64,000 nt of DNA from positions 48,697 to 112,696 of the forward strand of contig JAKOXH010000031.1 of the NCBI GenBank assembly GCA_029781135.1, written 5' to 3'. The stretch is from Planctomycetota bacterium. Lineage in GTDB: Bacteria; Planctomycetota; Planctomycetia; Pirellulales; Lacipirellulaceae. Every line of letters starts with the position of its first letter. Positions within the stretch are counted from its first letter, which is position 1. Below the pieces are notes generated by a model. It was not told the origin of the DNA. It saw only the letters and a list, made by a program, of their open reading frames with translations, and did not search any database. Position numbers and translations under genes: made by a program. Shown here in pieces: positions 53,995-63,305 of the stretch.

Positions 53995-54314
53995 AACCGA
54001 TTCCGTTAACGCCAGAAGTCGAAGCGGTTGCCAAGCGCATCGTATGGTTTGAACCGCCGGAGAAGGCGATCGCGGACCCAATTCAATTTCTCGCCTACGC
54101 GATGACCTATGGTAATCACGCCGACATGGAGCTCCTGAAGCAGCACCTGTCCCAGTCCGATCTACTGGAAGCGATTACTCATGCCCCGCCCGGCGTATTC
54201 GATGAGAGGTCGTGGGCGTATTGGAATCTCGTCTTGGGCCGCTACCCAGCACCGCCGCTGCCGGTGCGCACTCTGGATGCACCCGCGCCGCGAAAGGAAG
54301 ATGACGCCCAATAA
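53991..54314 (+). CDS. Partner of the AbiEii-like protein
   Basis: A 107-residue soluble protein that starts inside the last codons of the nucleotidyltransferase gene (ATGA overlap 53991-53994), so the two are translationally coupled. Sequence blocks PLTPEVEAVAKRIVWFEPPE, DPIQFLAYAMTYGNHADMEL and DERSWAYWNLVLGRYPAPPL suggest an all-helical small domain followed by a Pro-rich tail. I do not recognise it as a known antitoxin (no winged-helix like AbiEi), but equivalents of this small protein next to AbiEii-type genes are plausible. Function as the neutralising partner is proposed from coupling only. Confidence 0.65.
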   Translation: MKPIPLTPEVEAVAKRIVWFEPPEKAIADPIQFLAYAMTYGNHADMELLKQHLSQSDLLEAITHAPPGVFDERSWAYWNLVLGRYPAPPLPVRTLDAPAPRKEDDAQ

Positions 54315-54333
54315 ATGCTCGGCTTAAATAAGA

Positions 54334-54355
54334 TGGTGGGCGGTGCCCATCCTAC
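54334..54355. repeat. Half copy of the GTAGGGTGGGCACC palindrome
   Basis: GATGGTGGGCGGTGCCCATCCTAC, in the short gap between the convergent AbiEii-partner and mcsB genes. Confidence 0.6.
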
Positions 54356-54357
54356 GC

Positions 54358-55455
54358 TCAGTTATGACCGGCCCCGCCGTCGGCGCTGAGGTGGCGGCGG
54401 AGGTAGGCGGCGCGTTCGATGTTGCGGTCGGACGAGTCAAGCTCCATGCCGGTAAGTTTTTGGAGATGGGCCGGCTGGGTGTGGACGAAGAGTTTGTTGA
54501 CCGTGGGAATTTCCACGTCGCGGATAAGACCGAGATTCACGCCCATCCGCAGGCTCGATAGCAGGTGCATCGTCTCTTCGCTGCTGATGGTTTGGGCCGT
54601 GCGGAGGATGCCGTATGCGCGGCTCACACGGTCGTGCAGCGTTTCTTGGCTTTCACGGATAAGAAAATCGCGGGCCTTGCGCTCGTAGTCGATGAGGACG
54701 GGCACAACGTCGCCCACCTTCTTCGTGAGGTCTTCTTCACTTTGGCCGAGCGTTACCTGGTTGCTGACCTGATAGAAATCGCCCTGGGCCTGCGAGCCTT
54801 CGCCGTAGAGACCGCGGACGGCGAGATTGATTTTCTGCAGGCTGCGGAAGACTTTGTCGATTTGCCGGGTGATGACTAGGGCCGGCAAGTGGAGCATGAC
54901 GCTGCAGCGCAGGCCGGTACCGACGTTTGTCGGGCAAGCGGTCAGGTAGCCGAAGCGGTCGTTGTAGGCATAGGTGACGCGAGCCTCGATGAGGTCGTCG
55001 AGTTCGTTGGCCTGCTGCCAGGCCGTCGTAAGGTCGAGGCCACTTTTAAGGACCTGGATTCGCAGGTGGTCCTCTTCATTGATCATCACGCTGGTTTGCT
55101 CGCGCTGGTCAATGAGAACGGCGCGGGCACCCTCGGCATCGGCATGTTCGCGGCTGATGAGTTGGCGTTCAACGAGGAACTGCCGGTCGACTGCTTCCAG
55201 GGCACTCACGTCGACGTAAATCAACTGGCCGGTGAACTTGCCCTGCGAGTGGAGTTTTTCGATGCGGTTGCGCAGGATTTTGCCGATCTCGGCGCGGTCG
55301 GTGTCGGTCGCCCGCGAGATGAACGGGAAGTCGGCCAAGTTGCGGGCGAGCCGAATGCGGCTACTGATGACGATGTCCGACTCGGGGCCGGAACCGCGCA
55401 GCCATTCGCCGCTGGTTTGTGCGAGCTCCTGAAAGTTTAGGCCGGTAAGGTCCAT
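54358..55455 (-). CDS. mcsB: Protein-arginine kinase
   Basis: A 365-residue ATP:guanido phosphotransferase-type kinase that phosphorylates arginines, marking proteins for ClpCP degradation in Gram-positives. Motifs: DIVISSRIRLARNLADFPF (ATP-binding Ser/Arg), MINEEDHLRIQ (substrate-Glu loop), YLTACPTNVGTGLRCSVMLH (catalytic Cys block) and a C-terminal SEETMHLLSSLRMGVNLG. ATG 55455 has no strong Shine-Dalgarno. mcsA lies 112 bases upstream on the same strand. ctsR and clpC, usual companions, are not in the window. The role in planctomycetes is inferred from the family. Confidence 0.93.
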   Translation of the reverse strand: MDLTGLNFQELAQTSGEWLRGSGPESDIVISSRIRLARNLADFPFISRATDTDRAEIGKILRNRIEKLHSQGKFTGQLIYVDVSALEAVDRQFLVERQLISREHADAEGARAVLIDQREQTSVMINEEDHLRIQVLKSGLDLTTAWQQANELDDLIEARVTYAYNDRFGYLTACPTNVGTGLRCSVMLHLPALVITRQIDKVFRSLQKINLAVRGLYGEGSQAQGDFYQVSNQVTLGQSEEDLTKKVGDVVPVLIDYERKARDFLIRESQETLHDRVSRAYGILRTAQTISSEETMHLLSSLRMGVNLGLIRDVEIPTVNKLFVHTQPAHLQKLTGMELDSSDRNIERAAYLRRHLSADGGAGHN

Positions 55456-55567
55456 TTTGCGATTAACCACCAAGTGCACGAAGGTCACCAAGAGCGAATT
55501 GATTACGAAAGTAACCTCGACAATCTTGCGCGATTCTTGCTTCCCTTTGTTTTCTTGGCGGTTATTT

Positions 55568-56089
55568 TCATTCCTTATCTTTTTCGCGGGCTTGTTCGAT
55601 GCCGCGGATTTGATCGCGGAGAATTGATGCTTGTTCGTACTCTTCCGCAGCAATCGCGTCCTTCATTTCGCGGCGAAGCCGGATCAATTGCGTTTGCTGT
55701 TCGGCGCCGCTGGCGCAAAACTTAGGCACTTTGCCCACATGCCGGGTTTCGCCGTGGATGTTCACCAGCAGCGGCTCCAGTTCCGTGGCGAAGTTGACGT
55801 AATCGTGCGGGCAGCCGAGCCGGCCTTGTTTGCGAAATTCGAGAAACGTGATGCCGCAAACGGGGCAGGAACGCTGGTCGAGCCGGGCCAGTTCCTCCGC
55901 CGTTTCGCCAACGGCCAGGTGTTGGGCCAACAGGCCGGCCATCGCCGGCAACATGGCATTGGCTTCGTCGGTGGACGGCGCAAGGAACTTGTGGGCACAT
56001 TCTTCGCACAAATGGAGTTCGTTCGGCTTACCGTCGACAAGGTCGGTAATGTGGAACGTGGCCGGCTTTTCACACTTTTGGCATTTCAT
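55568..56089 (-). CDS. mcsA: McsA, zinc-finger activator of McsB
   Basis: A 173-residue protein with paired CxxC zinc sites: MKCQKCEKPATFH and LHLCEECAHKF near the N-terminus, then SCPVCGITFLEF and RLGCPHDY in the middle, and a C-terminal UVR domain (LRREMKDAIAAEEYEQASIL, RDQIRGIEQ). This is the McsA layout; in Bacillus McsA binds and activates the arginine kinase McsB. It starts at ATG 56089 and precedes mcsB. It has the usual length. Confidence 0.92.
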   Translation of the reverse strand: MKCQKCEKPATFHITDLVDGKPNELHLCEECAHKFLAPSTDEANAMLPAMAGLLAQHLAVGETAEELARLDQRSCPVCGITFLEFRKQGRLGCPHDYVNFATELEPLLVNIHGETRHVGKVPKFCASGAEQQTQLIRLRREMKDAIAAEEYEQASILRDQIRGIEQAREKDKE

Positions 56090-56277
56090 ATCGTTCGAAA
56101 CTCGCAGCCGCGCGAACCGGGACCGCCGGTGAACCCACTACTACAGCAACGGCTATGCTGCCGCAAAAACAGAAAAACGGCGTGGCGGGCGGCATTCAGC
56201 GTAACTAGAGGGATTCTATCGAGGGGCGGGGCAGTGTCAAGATGAGGCACGGCCAGCGGCCAGCGAGCTAACTTATT

Positions 56278-56463
56278 GTGCCGTTTGAGGATAGTTCGGC
56301 GGAGGCCGCCTCGCCGGAATTGGCCGAGGCATGGTACGATGAGGACTTTACGCAGGCCGAATTGGCGGGATGTTATCGCAACTCATATTGTGCGGAACAT
56401 GATGGCTGGGATTGCGTTTTGTCCGCATTGCACTTGGTTATCGACTGCAACGAGATGATTTAG
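56278..56463 (+). CDS. Possible 61-residue protein just before trpE
   Basis: A short frame from GTG 56278 that ends three bases before the trpE start. The predicted product is acidic and protein-like (SPELAEAWYDEDFTQAELAG, CYRNSYCAEHDGWDC) with four cysteines and no membrane segment. An in-frame stop lies immediately upstream of the GTG, so no longer version exists. No Shine-Dalgarno is evident. Its tight spacing to trpE suggests coupling; it is not a classical trp leader, since the two Trp codons are not adjacent and no attenuator hairpin follows. It could be a small conserved protein or chance. Confidence 0.4.
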   Translation: MPFEDSSAEAASPELAEAWYDEDFTQAELAGCYRNSYCAEHDGWDCVLSALHLVIDCNEMI

Positions 56464-56466
56464 CAC

Positions 56467-57960
56467 ATGGCACATTATCCAGATTTTGCCACGTTTTCGC
56501 AGCTAGCCAAAACGGCCGATTATGTGCCGGTCTATCGGCGAATCCTGAGTGACGTGCTCACGCCGGTGAGCGCGTTCCACAAGATCGACGACGGCGACTG
56601 CGCATGCCTGTTTGAGAGCGTCGTCGGTGGCGAGAAGGTGGGGCGCTACAGCTTTTTGGCCGCCGAGCCGTTCAAAATTGTTGGACCGGCAAAGCCGATT
56701 GGTAATGCACCGACAAATCCGTTGCTTTCCTTGCGTAACGACGTTCAATCGATCCGCGTTGCGAAGTTGCCGGAGTTGCCGCCGTTTGTGGGCGGGGCGG
56801 TTGGGTACGCGGGGTACGACACGGTGCGGTACGTCGAGAACTTGCCGAACGCCCCGCCCGACGACCGCCAGCTGCCTGATTTCTCGTTCGCGTTTTACGA
56901 TCACATGATCGTATTCGATAACGTGCAAAAGACGGTAATTGTGGTGGTGTTGGCGAAGATTGCTGAGGAGCGAGGAGCCACCCAAAGGGTACCCGGCGAG
57001 GAGCGAGTTCGAGCGGCGTATGACGACGCTTGTCGGCGGGTAGATCGGTTTGTGGATAAATTGTCGACGCCGACCGACGTGCTGACGCCGACGGACATTT
57101 CGACGACTGGCGATGTTCACCTGGAGTATCAGTCGAACTTCACCAAGCCGCAGTTCGAGGCGGCGGTGCGCAAATGCGTCGAGTACATTCGCGCGGGTGA
57201 TATTTTTCAGGTGGTGCTCAGTCAGCGGTTGCAGGTGCCGCTGGCGGCCGATCCATTCGAAGTGTATCGCACGCTGCGGGTGGTGAACCCGAGCCCGTTC
57301 ATGTTTTTCTTGCGGACGCCGAATTGTACGCTCGTCGGCAGTTCGCCGGAGATCATGGTGCGCGTGGTGGATGGCAAAGTAACGGTGCGGCCGCTGGCTG
57401 GTACCCGGCGGCGTGGCCGGACGGATGAGGAAGACCAGCAACTGGCCGACGAACTGCTGGCCGATCCGAAAGAGCGGGCCGAGCATGTGATGCTCGTCGA
57501 CCTGGGTCGCAACGACGTGGGCCGCGTCGCCCAGTTCGGTTCCGTCGAGCTTTCGGATGTAATGGTCATCGAACGCTACAGCCATGTAATGCACATCACG
57601 TCGAACGTGACCGGTCAGCTCACGCCTGGTCGCGATGCGTTCGATGCGCTCGCGGCCTGCTTGCCGGCGGGGACGGTTTCCGGTGCACCGAAAGTGCGGG
57701 CGATGGAGATCATTGATGAGCTGGAGCCGCATCGGCGCGGGCCTTACGGCGGCGCGGTGGGCTACATTGATTTCGCCGGCAACATGGATACTTGCATCGC
57801 GCTCCGCACGATGGTGATCCAAAACGGCACCGCGTACATTCAGGCCGGAGCGGGTATCGTTGCCGACAGCGTGCCAGAGAAAGAATACGAGGAAACGCTC
57901 AATAAAGCAAAGGGGCTATTGAAGGCGGTCGAGATCACGTGCCAGCGGACAGCAACGTAG
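56467..57960 (+). CDS. trpE: Anthranilate synthase component I
   Basis: A 497-residue enzyme that with the TrpG amidotransferase converts chorismate and glutamine to anthranilate. Motifs in order: the N-terminal feedback-site region [16 protein letters not shown] (LLES-type; Trp binding), then [39 protein letters not shown], the chorismate-binding block [34 protein letters not shown] and [23 protein letters not shown] 56467 is the start; the Shine-Dalgarno is weak. No trpG is in the window; other trp genes must be elsewhere, so the pathway is split. Just downstream comes a repeat. Confidence 0.95.
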   Translation: MAHYPDFATFSQLAKTADYVPVYRRILSDVLTPVSAFHKIDDGDCACLFESVVGGEKVGRYSFLAAEPFKIVGPAKPIGNAPTNPLLSLRNDVQSIRVAKLPELPPFVGGAVGYAGYDTVRYVENLPNAPPDDRQLPDFSFAFYDHMIVFDNVQKTVIVVVLAKIAEERGATQRVPGEERVRAAYDDACRRVDRFVDKLSTPTDVLTPTDISTTGDVHLEYQSNFTKPQFEAAVRKCVEYIRAGDIFQVVLSQRLQVPLAADPFEVYRTLRVVNPSPFMFFLRTPNCTLVGSSPEIMVRVVDGKVTVRPLAGTRRRGRTDEEDQQLADELLADPKERAEHVMLVDLGRNDVGRVAQFGSVELSDVMVIERYSHVMHITSNVTGQLTPGRDAFDALAACLPAGTVSGAPKVRAMEIIDELEPHRRGPYGGAVGYIDFAGNMDTCIALRTMVIQNGTAYIQAGAGIVADSVPEKEYEETLNKAKGLLKAVEITCQRTAT

Positions 57961-57990
57961 GAATTCGATTGGTAACTCTTACCCGATATT

Positions 57991-58025
57991 CCCTCACCTC
58001 GGCCCTCTCCCTGTGGAAGAGGGCG
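57991..58025. repeat. CCCTCTCCCT...GGGAGAGGG repeat, copy 5 (inverted)
   Basis: CCCTCACCTCGGCCCTCTCCC then GAAGAGGGCG, the same family in the opposite orientation, 30 bases after trpE. Confidence 0.65.
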
Positions 58026-58288
58026 TGTTTATAGCATTTCCCGTCCCAATTGAAGACGGTCGATTTGAAACACACGATCTTCAGAGCCGATTCAGGCGAG
58101 CAGTTCCCCATGCAGCGTTCGCCGCGATACGCCGACATCACCACCGATATAAGTCATGAAGCCTCCTGGTGTTTGAATGCAGTTTGGCTCATTCCGCAGT
58201 TTCAAGTGTGCGTGGTACACGTGTCTGTTGACGATTGAATCGGCGAATCGTGTTCTACTTCGCGCGGCCAGGATGGAGGTGTTTTCAG

Positions 58289-58369
58289 GTGCCATGCCCC
58301 TGGAGGTTGCCGGCGTGGCCATGCAGTGCTGGTGATTTCCACGGCCACGCATTGCCGTGGGCAGGGCAC
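58289..58369. repeat. Palindrome with GTGCCATGGC arms, copy 3
   Basis: GTGCCATGCCCCTGGAGG and the inverse CCGTGGGCAGGGCAC bracket CGTGGCCATGC...CCACGGCCACGC. Confidence 0.7.
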
Positions 58370-58494
58370 CCTCGACGAATCATTCGGCGCCGGGCGGAGT
58401 AGATACTTCTTCTTCATGGCGCCTCCCTTGTCGAAAGGAGGTCTCCCCGAAAACCACGGCTCCAACAATCCTAATTTCCTGACGTCACAATGCA

Positions 58495-59727
58495 CTAGGC
58501 AGCGTGGCGATTGCCGCGCAAATTTCGGTGCGAACGCGAGCGTCCCCGGCCGATCCAGCCACCCTTTAAGAGACGGCGTACTGGCCGTTGATTGAATTGC
58601 GCAGTTTCCGCCTGCTGTTGGGCAATCTGTTGTTGTTGCAGCAGCAGAGGATGGACGGGCGAGAACCTGCCGTATCTTATTCGATGATCAAATTCTGGCT
58701 CCGCCGCCATCACTTCATCGAGAATGCCAGCGAACTTCCTGGCGTACAAATTCATCTCATATGGTTGTGCGGCGCGGTACGCCGCCCGTCCCGTTTCCTC
58801 CAGCAACGACGGGGCATTCGCTAGTTCCGCGATCGCTTGGGCCATCGCTCTCATGTCGCCAATCGGCACGACAAATCCGTTTTCTTGCGAGCGAATCACG
58901 CCGTCGATGCCGCTGCTGGCCGCCGTAACAATGGGGACGACGCCATGCGCCATGGCTTCCAACATGCTGACGCTGGTGCCCTCGAAGTCGGAAACCTGCA
59001 GAAAGACGTCGTGATTTAGCCAATGCGCCGACATCTCGCGATGGGGCACTCGCGGATGGAAGCGGACGTCCGCCGCCGGGACGCGGGCGCTGAAAATGTG
59101 CTGCAGCGGCCCGAACTCGTCGCCCCCGCCGATGATGTCGAATACGAACGGCACGCGTGCGCGCAGCAAGTGTTCCACCAGCGGCACGAAATCCCAGACC
59201 CGCTTTTGCGGTTGCGTCACCCGCCCAGCGTAGATGAGCCGCAGCGGCTTCGTTTGATACTCGCGCTGCAATTCGCTGGGCACGCAAACCCCATAAGGCA
59301 GCGTGGCGATGTCGTGCGAATGGCAACCAAGATGTTGGGCTAAGTTACTCGCGCATTCCTTGCTGACGGCAATGTACTTCGCAATCGCGGGTTCGTACCA
59401 GCATAATGGCCGATAGTATTGGGTGACATCATCAGCGTGGCACATGCCGATGCAGCGAATGCCAGGTTCCAGCCCCGACAAATATAGCGGCCACACGTAA
59501 TTGGGCAGGACGACGACCGGCGCCAGTTCACGCAGTTTTTCCTGGGCGTGGGGCAGCGTCGTTACCGAGATGTCGGCAGCGGAATCATTATCGCGTCGGC
59601 CGATGTACAAAGTTTGGACGTGATAGCGGGGATGATCGGCAAGCGCCGTCCGCAATTGATTGGCCCAACTGGTCACGCCGCTCAGGTAATTGGCACCCGC
59701 GATGATTACCGGCGTTCTGTGATTCAT
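58495..59727 (-). CDS. Family-4-type glycosyltransferase
   Basis: A 410-residue GT-B glycosyltransferase. The N-terminal Rossmann half begins TPVIIAGANYLSGVTSWANQL; the C-terminal half has YAGRVTQPQKRVWDFVP (nucleotide-sugar site), FDIIGGGDEF, FLQVSDFEGTSVSMLEAMAHG (the EX7E motif) and PIVTAASSGIDGVI. It likely transfers a hexose in surface polysaccharide or glycolipid assembly on the cytoplasmic side. The last ~60 residues are Gln/Arg-rich and appear disordered. ATG 59727 overlaps the stop of the methyltransferase gene by four bases, so the two are coupled. Confidence 0.88.
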   Translation of the reverse strand: MNHRTPVIIAGANYLSGVTSWANQLRTALADHPRYHVQTLYIGRRDNDSAADISVTTLPHAQEKLRELAPVVVLPNYVWPLYLSGLEPGIRCIGMCHADDVTQYYRPLCWYEPAIAKYIAVSKECASNLAQHLGCHSHDIATLPYGVCVPSELQREYQTKPLRLIYAGRVTQPQKRVWDFVPLVEHLLRARVPFVFDIIGGGDEFGPLQHIFSARVPAADVRFHPRVPHREMSAHWLNHDVFLQVSDFEGTSVSMLEAMAHGVVPIVTAASSGIDGVIRSQENGFVVPIGDMRAMAQAIAELANAPSLLEETGRAAYRAAQPYEMNLYARKFAGILDEVMAAEPEFDHRIRYGRFSPVHPLLLQQQQIAQQQAETAQFNQRPVRRLLKGGWIGRGRSRSHRNLRGNRHAA

Positions 59728-60719
59728 GCGGCTTTGACTCCTGCCACACGGCGTTGGAACTTGATCAAGCGCAAGCCTGCCCACGTTACTCTCTGGCTAT
59801 TCTGGTACAACACAGTCGGCTCCACCGACATCAAGCCACAATCGGTGAGCTGAAGGTTCGTGGCCACTGACTCGTCGATCGCCTGCTTCACATCGGGGAA
59901 GTTCGCGTCGTGGAACAGCACGTAAGCGCGGTCCGCCAGATAGGGCAACACACCAGAAATGTCGCGTCGCACCGCCTCATAGGTGTGGTTCGCGTCGATC
60001 AACACAAAGTCGAAGGGCGTGTCGATGTGCTGCGCAACCTCTGCCAGGATATCGGGCGACGGCCCCTCGAATAGTCGACAACGATTGCTGAGCCGCGACC
60101 ACAGTTCCGGATCAATTTTGGGCATGGGGTCGATGCACGTCAGACGGCCAAAGCCCGTGTCGTTCATCGCGCCGCAAATAATCGCCGAGGAACCACCGCG
60201 AAATGTGCCGATTTCCAAACAATTGCGCGGCTGCATCCCAAAGATCAAACTATAAAGCGCGACTCGCTCTGGCATGCGCATTTCCGCCGGCGACGTGTAG
60301 ACGGTGTCGAAACCGAGAAGCGGCCGAATGTTATTCAGTTTGGCCTGGTCTTGGGTCTGTCCGCAGGAGGCCAACACTTCGCCGGCGGAAATCGGAATGC
60401 TGGCTTCAGAATCCGCGAATCTAAGGGCGGCGGGAACGCGCGTCTCAATTGAGTTCATCACTAGCGTGCTACTATTCGCGCTCCGGCAGTCCAGTTCGCG
60501 ATGCAAGGCCTCGATCAAGTCGACCGTTGCCGAGTTCAGCGTGAATTGTTGCCGGAATGTGCTGCGCACCACGTTAAAGACGAGTCGCTTAAGCCGTCTG
60601 AACGAGCCCGTTACGGGCCGTGATTGTAAGTCTGCTTGCATCTGGCGAATTTGCATGATCCGCCCCGTTATCGCGAGATCGGCGGCGACAGAAACGCTTG
60701 CTCTAGGTCGAGTTGACAT
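59724..60719 (-). CDS. Class I SAM-dependent methyltransferase (Methyltransf_24 type)
   Basis: A 331-residue protein whose C-terminal half is a Rossmann methyltransferase: NCLEIGTFRGGSSAIICGA (SAM-binding motif I), FGRLTCIDPMPKIDP, FDFVLIDANHTYEAV and RAYVLFHDANFPDV. The first ~120 residues form a non-standard helical domain (RQQFTLNSATVDLIEALHRE). It resembles sugar or cephalosporin-hydroxylase-like methyltransferases found with surface-polysaccharide genes. The stop overlaps the GT start, indicating one operon for a methylated or glycosylated surface sugar. Substrate unknown. Confidence 0.82.
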   Translation of the reverse strand: MSTRPRASVSVAADLAITGRIMQIRQMQADLQSRPVTGSFRRLKRLVFNVVRSTFRQQFTLNSATVDLIEALHRELDCRSANSSTLVMNSIETRVPAALRFADSEASIPISAGEVLASCGQTQDQAKLNNIRPLLGFDTVYTSPAEMRMPERVALYSLIFGMQPRNCLEIGTFRGGSSAIICGAMNDTGFGRLTCIDPMPKIDPELWSRLSNRCRLFEGPSPDILAEVAQHIDTPFDFVLIDANHTYEAVRRDISGVLPYLADRAYVLFHDANFPDVKQAIDESVATNLQLTDCGLMSVEPTVLYQNSQRVTWAGLRLIKFQRRVAGVKAA

Positions 60720-60926
60720 CGGTCGAAACCTGTTGGATTTACGGCAGTTGAGTGTGCCCTCAGGTCGATTACGCGACAGTGGCTACAAGAGTTGGGGGAG
60801 TGGCCCCCCATCGGGGCGAAATGTATAATTTTGCCGAGATTCTAGCAATATGAGTCCTCTAACGTAGAACCATGGGGCTTTGCACCCACCTCGTCCTTAT
60901 TGCGCGGGTGGGCACACGGCTGATAG

Positions 60927-61414
60927 GACGACCCCAAAGTTAGCGTCTGTATTCTTACCCACAATTACGAGCCGTACATTGCGCAAACCATCGAAAGCGT
61001 ATTAGCGCAGCGCACGGGCGTCCCGGTGAAAATCCTTTTCGGGGAGGATGGCTCTACCGACCACACCCGAGAAATCGTCGTTGAATTTGGTCGGCGCCAT
61101 CCAGGCAGGATTTGCCTGCGCCTGGCCAAAAAAACCAGGGTGGCGGACGCAACTACCCCGTATGACGGCTGGAAGAAAAAGTAAGTCAATTGAAATTTGA
61201 GCTGGCGCAGATTGACTGTTACGCGCCTCAGTTAGAAAGCCGTCTTGAGCTTCTAGAATCATTTCACGACTCGTCGCACCAGTCAGTCCTGTATCGTATC
61301 TACCAGGAAACGGTTCCGCCGTGGAAGCAGCTGCGGCGTCTGCTGGGAGCCCGGGCACAGCGTGCCGAAGCAGTTGAGACGCAATGCTTGCCACCGGCGC
61401 AAAACGCGGCATAA
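60927..61414 (+). pseudogene. Remnant of a family-2 glycosyltransferase
   Basis: A frame from 60927 to the stop at 61182-61184 has a clear GT-A N-terminus (KVSVCILTHNYEPYIAQTIE, VKILFGEDGSTDHTREIVVE, then GRRHPGRICLRLAKK) but no start codon: an in-frame TAG precedes it directly. The frame then breaks where relatives continue with the DxD block. A 74-codon frame from 61190 in a different phase (FELAQIDCYAPQLESRLELL, YRIYQETVPPWKQLRRLLG) looks like a displaced C-terminal tail. Loss of the start, the catalytic DxD region and the frame marks it as dead. It is divergent from the methyltransferase-GT4 operon. Confidence 0.75.
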
Positions 61415-61626
61415 GTCGCGATTGGCAACTTCTCGCAATGGCCAAGCACGAACGAGCACTCTACTTTGCAGCAGGGCATCGAATTTCTTAATTTTATATG
61501 GCGCTTCGCTCTAAGCCGCGTGAGGCAATGCACCGCGAAACTTCTGCAGTGCCTTTATTTGCTGGCGGCGCTTCCCTAGAATAAATGAATCGTCCAAGTG
61601 TGCGCGTTCTAACAGCTTTTGCAGTT

Positions 61627-62184
61627 ATGGCCAAGACGTGGCTTGCCGGACATTTTTTGGTGGCTTCGCGCTATCTGCGGGATCCGAACTTCGCGCAGGC
61701 GGTGGTGCTCATGATCCACCACGATCATCAAGGCGCGATGGGTGTGGTCATCAATCGTCCTGCCGATAAAACGGTGCGCGAAGTCTGGGAAATGATCGGC
61801 AACGATCCGTGCGAGCGGGAAGATTCTATTTTCGTGGGGGGGCCGGTACCGGGACCGCTGATGGCCTTGCACACGCAGGCGGGCCTATCCGACCACGAAA
61901 TCGTTCCAGGCCTCTACTTTTCCACTAATCGCGACGAATTGGACGTCATCGTAAGAAAGAAGAATGTGTCGCTCCGGCTCTGCAGCGGCAATGCCGGCTG
62001 GGGTAGCGGGCAGCTTGAAGGCGAAATGGATGCTGGCGGTTGGTTGTGGACGAAGGCCACGATCAATGATGTGTTTAGCGATCACGAATCGATCTGGAAA
62101 ACGGTGACGCAGCGGATCGGCCTGGAAATCATGGCACCTGAGTTAGACCGCGGGCGAATCCCGAGCGATCCGTCGTTAAACTAA
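61627..62184 (+). CDS. AlgH/YqgE-family (UPF0301) protein
   Basis: A 185-residue protein of the UPF0301/AlgH family. The opening MAKTWLAGHFLVASRYLRDPNF and blocks VVLMIHHDHQGAMGVVINRP, IFVGGPVPGPLMALHTQ, PGLYFSTNRDELDVIV and CSGNAGWGSGQLEGEM are diagnostic. The family acts in transcription-linked or alginate-type regulation in some bacteria, but its molecular role is unsettled. ATG 61627 gives the family start; the frame upstream to 61585 adds 14 unsupported residues. No operon partner is evident. Confidence 0.9.
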   Translation: MAKTWLAGHFLVASRYLRDPNFAQAVVLMIHHDHQGAMGVVINRPADKTVREVWEMIGNDPCEREDSIFVGGPVPGPLMALHTQAGLSDHEIVPGLYFSTNRDELDVIVRKKNVSLRLCSGNAGWGSGQLEGEMDAGGWLWTKATINDVFSDHESIWKTVTQRIGLEIMAPELDRGRIPSDPSLN

Positions 62185-62296
62185 CGGCGGGAGCCGACTG
62201 CTAGCATTAGCTTCGGCAGATCCCGCAGAGTTTCTCGGCTCGACCGCTAGCGCTTCGGGCGTTCAAATTCTGTCGCGATTCTTTCGCTACGGATCA

Positions 62297-63226
62297 TTGT
62301 GCAACGGCGACGACGAAACGAATGTGGCTCAACTTGCGCTTACTACCCGTCGTCCGCTCCTGTACTACGCGCTGATCGTGCAATTGATCATCGCGATGCT
62401 CCTAGCATTTGGTATTGCGCGCCGGGCGGGCGGGCAGGAACGCCAGACGCTGTTGCAGTGGAGTTACGGAACGAGCTTTGGCGGTGGTCCCGACCTCTAT
62501 AAACCGTTGGTCAGCGACCGCCCCGATTTCACGGAATCGTCGGTGACCGTTGGCCGCGGCGTCGCCCAGCTAGAGATGGGCTACACCTTCACGCAGGACG
62601 AATTCGGCGGCGTGACGACGCGAACCCATACGTTTCCCGAGGCCCTTTTGAGAACGGGCATATTGGCGGAATGGCTCGAACTGCGAACCGAATGGAGCGG
62701 TGCCGTCGAACGCTCCGATTTCGGCAATGTCGCCAACACGGAGGTGGGCAGCGAAGACTTGACAGTTGGCGTAAAGATCGCCCTCACGCCGCAGGAGGCG
62801 ATTCTGCCTGAAACGGCCATCATCTTGCAGATGTCGTTGCCGACCGGCGCCGCGGCCTTTACTTCGCACGAGGTTTTGCCAAGCGTTGACTACCTCTATA
62901 GTTGGGAGATCCATGATGACTGGTCCGTAAGCGCTTCAACGGAACTGGGCCTGGCGACGGATGATGTCACTTCGGACATTTACAGTCAATTTTCGCAATC
63001 AATTAGTCTCGGCCACGAGTGGAGTAAGCGGATCCACAGTTTTTGCGAGTGGTACGTCCTCGCACCCGTGAGCGCCGACACGAACCGGCCGGAAAACTAT
63101 CTCGACGGCGGCTTTAGCGCGCTCATCAGCAACGACGCCCAATGGGATATTCGCGCCGGCGTGGGCTTGAACTCGGCGGCCGACAATTTCTTCGCGGGGA
63201 CGGGGCTATCAATCAGGTATTGGTAG
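62297..63226 (+). CDS. Outer-membrane barrel-like protein (MetA-pathway-of-phenol-degradation type)
   Basis: A 309-residue exported protein. A hydrophobic segment (residues about 20-40, LLYYALIVQLIIAMLLAFGI) acts as a signal peptide. The mature part begins PLVSDRPDFTESSVTVGRG, a motif typical of the 'transporter/MetA-pathway of phenol degradation' outer-membrane family, and continues as alternating strands (EMGYTFTQDEFGG, LQMSLPTGAAAFT, YLYSWEIHDDWSVSAST) ending in the aromatic SIRYW. It is probably a 10-14-strand barrel in the outer membrane. TTG 62297 is the upstream start; GTG or ATG codons inside the signal are alternatives. Substrate unknown. Confidence 0.8.
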   Translation: MCNGDDETNVAQLALTTRRPLLYYALIVQLIIAMLLAFGIARRAGGQERQTLLQWSYGTSFGGGPDLYKPLVSDRPDFTESSVTVGRGVAQLEMGYTFTQDEFGGVTTRTHTFPEALLRTGILAEWLELRTEWSGAVERSDFGNVANTEVGSEDLTVGVKIALTPQEAILPETAIILQMSLPTGAAAFTSHEVLPSVDYLYSWEIHDDWSVSASTELGLATDDVTSDIYSQFSQSISLGHEWSKRIHSFCEWYVLAPVSADTNRPENYLDGGFSALISNDAQWDIRAGVGLNSAADNFFAGTGLSIRYW

Positions 63227-63305
63227 TCCGATATTGTCCTGGGGCATTCAGTTGCTGGGCCAACCTCGAGTACTTTAGAGCGGTCAAAGTTTCTTGGTGA
63301 TTCAA

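Larger units (their letters stand above)
57961..58494. other. Intergenic region between convergent trpE and the glycosyltransferase
   Basis: 534 bases without a recognisable gene. It holds an inverted copy of the CCCTCTCCCT repeat (57991-58025) and the third GTGCCATGGC-type palindrome (58289-58369). I see nothing further. Confidence 0.5.

Noticed and set aside
56503..57822. 439-codon open frame antisense to trpE
   Set aside because: Shadow of trpE; His/Arg-rich, no family features.
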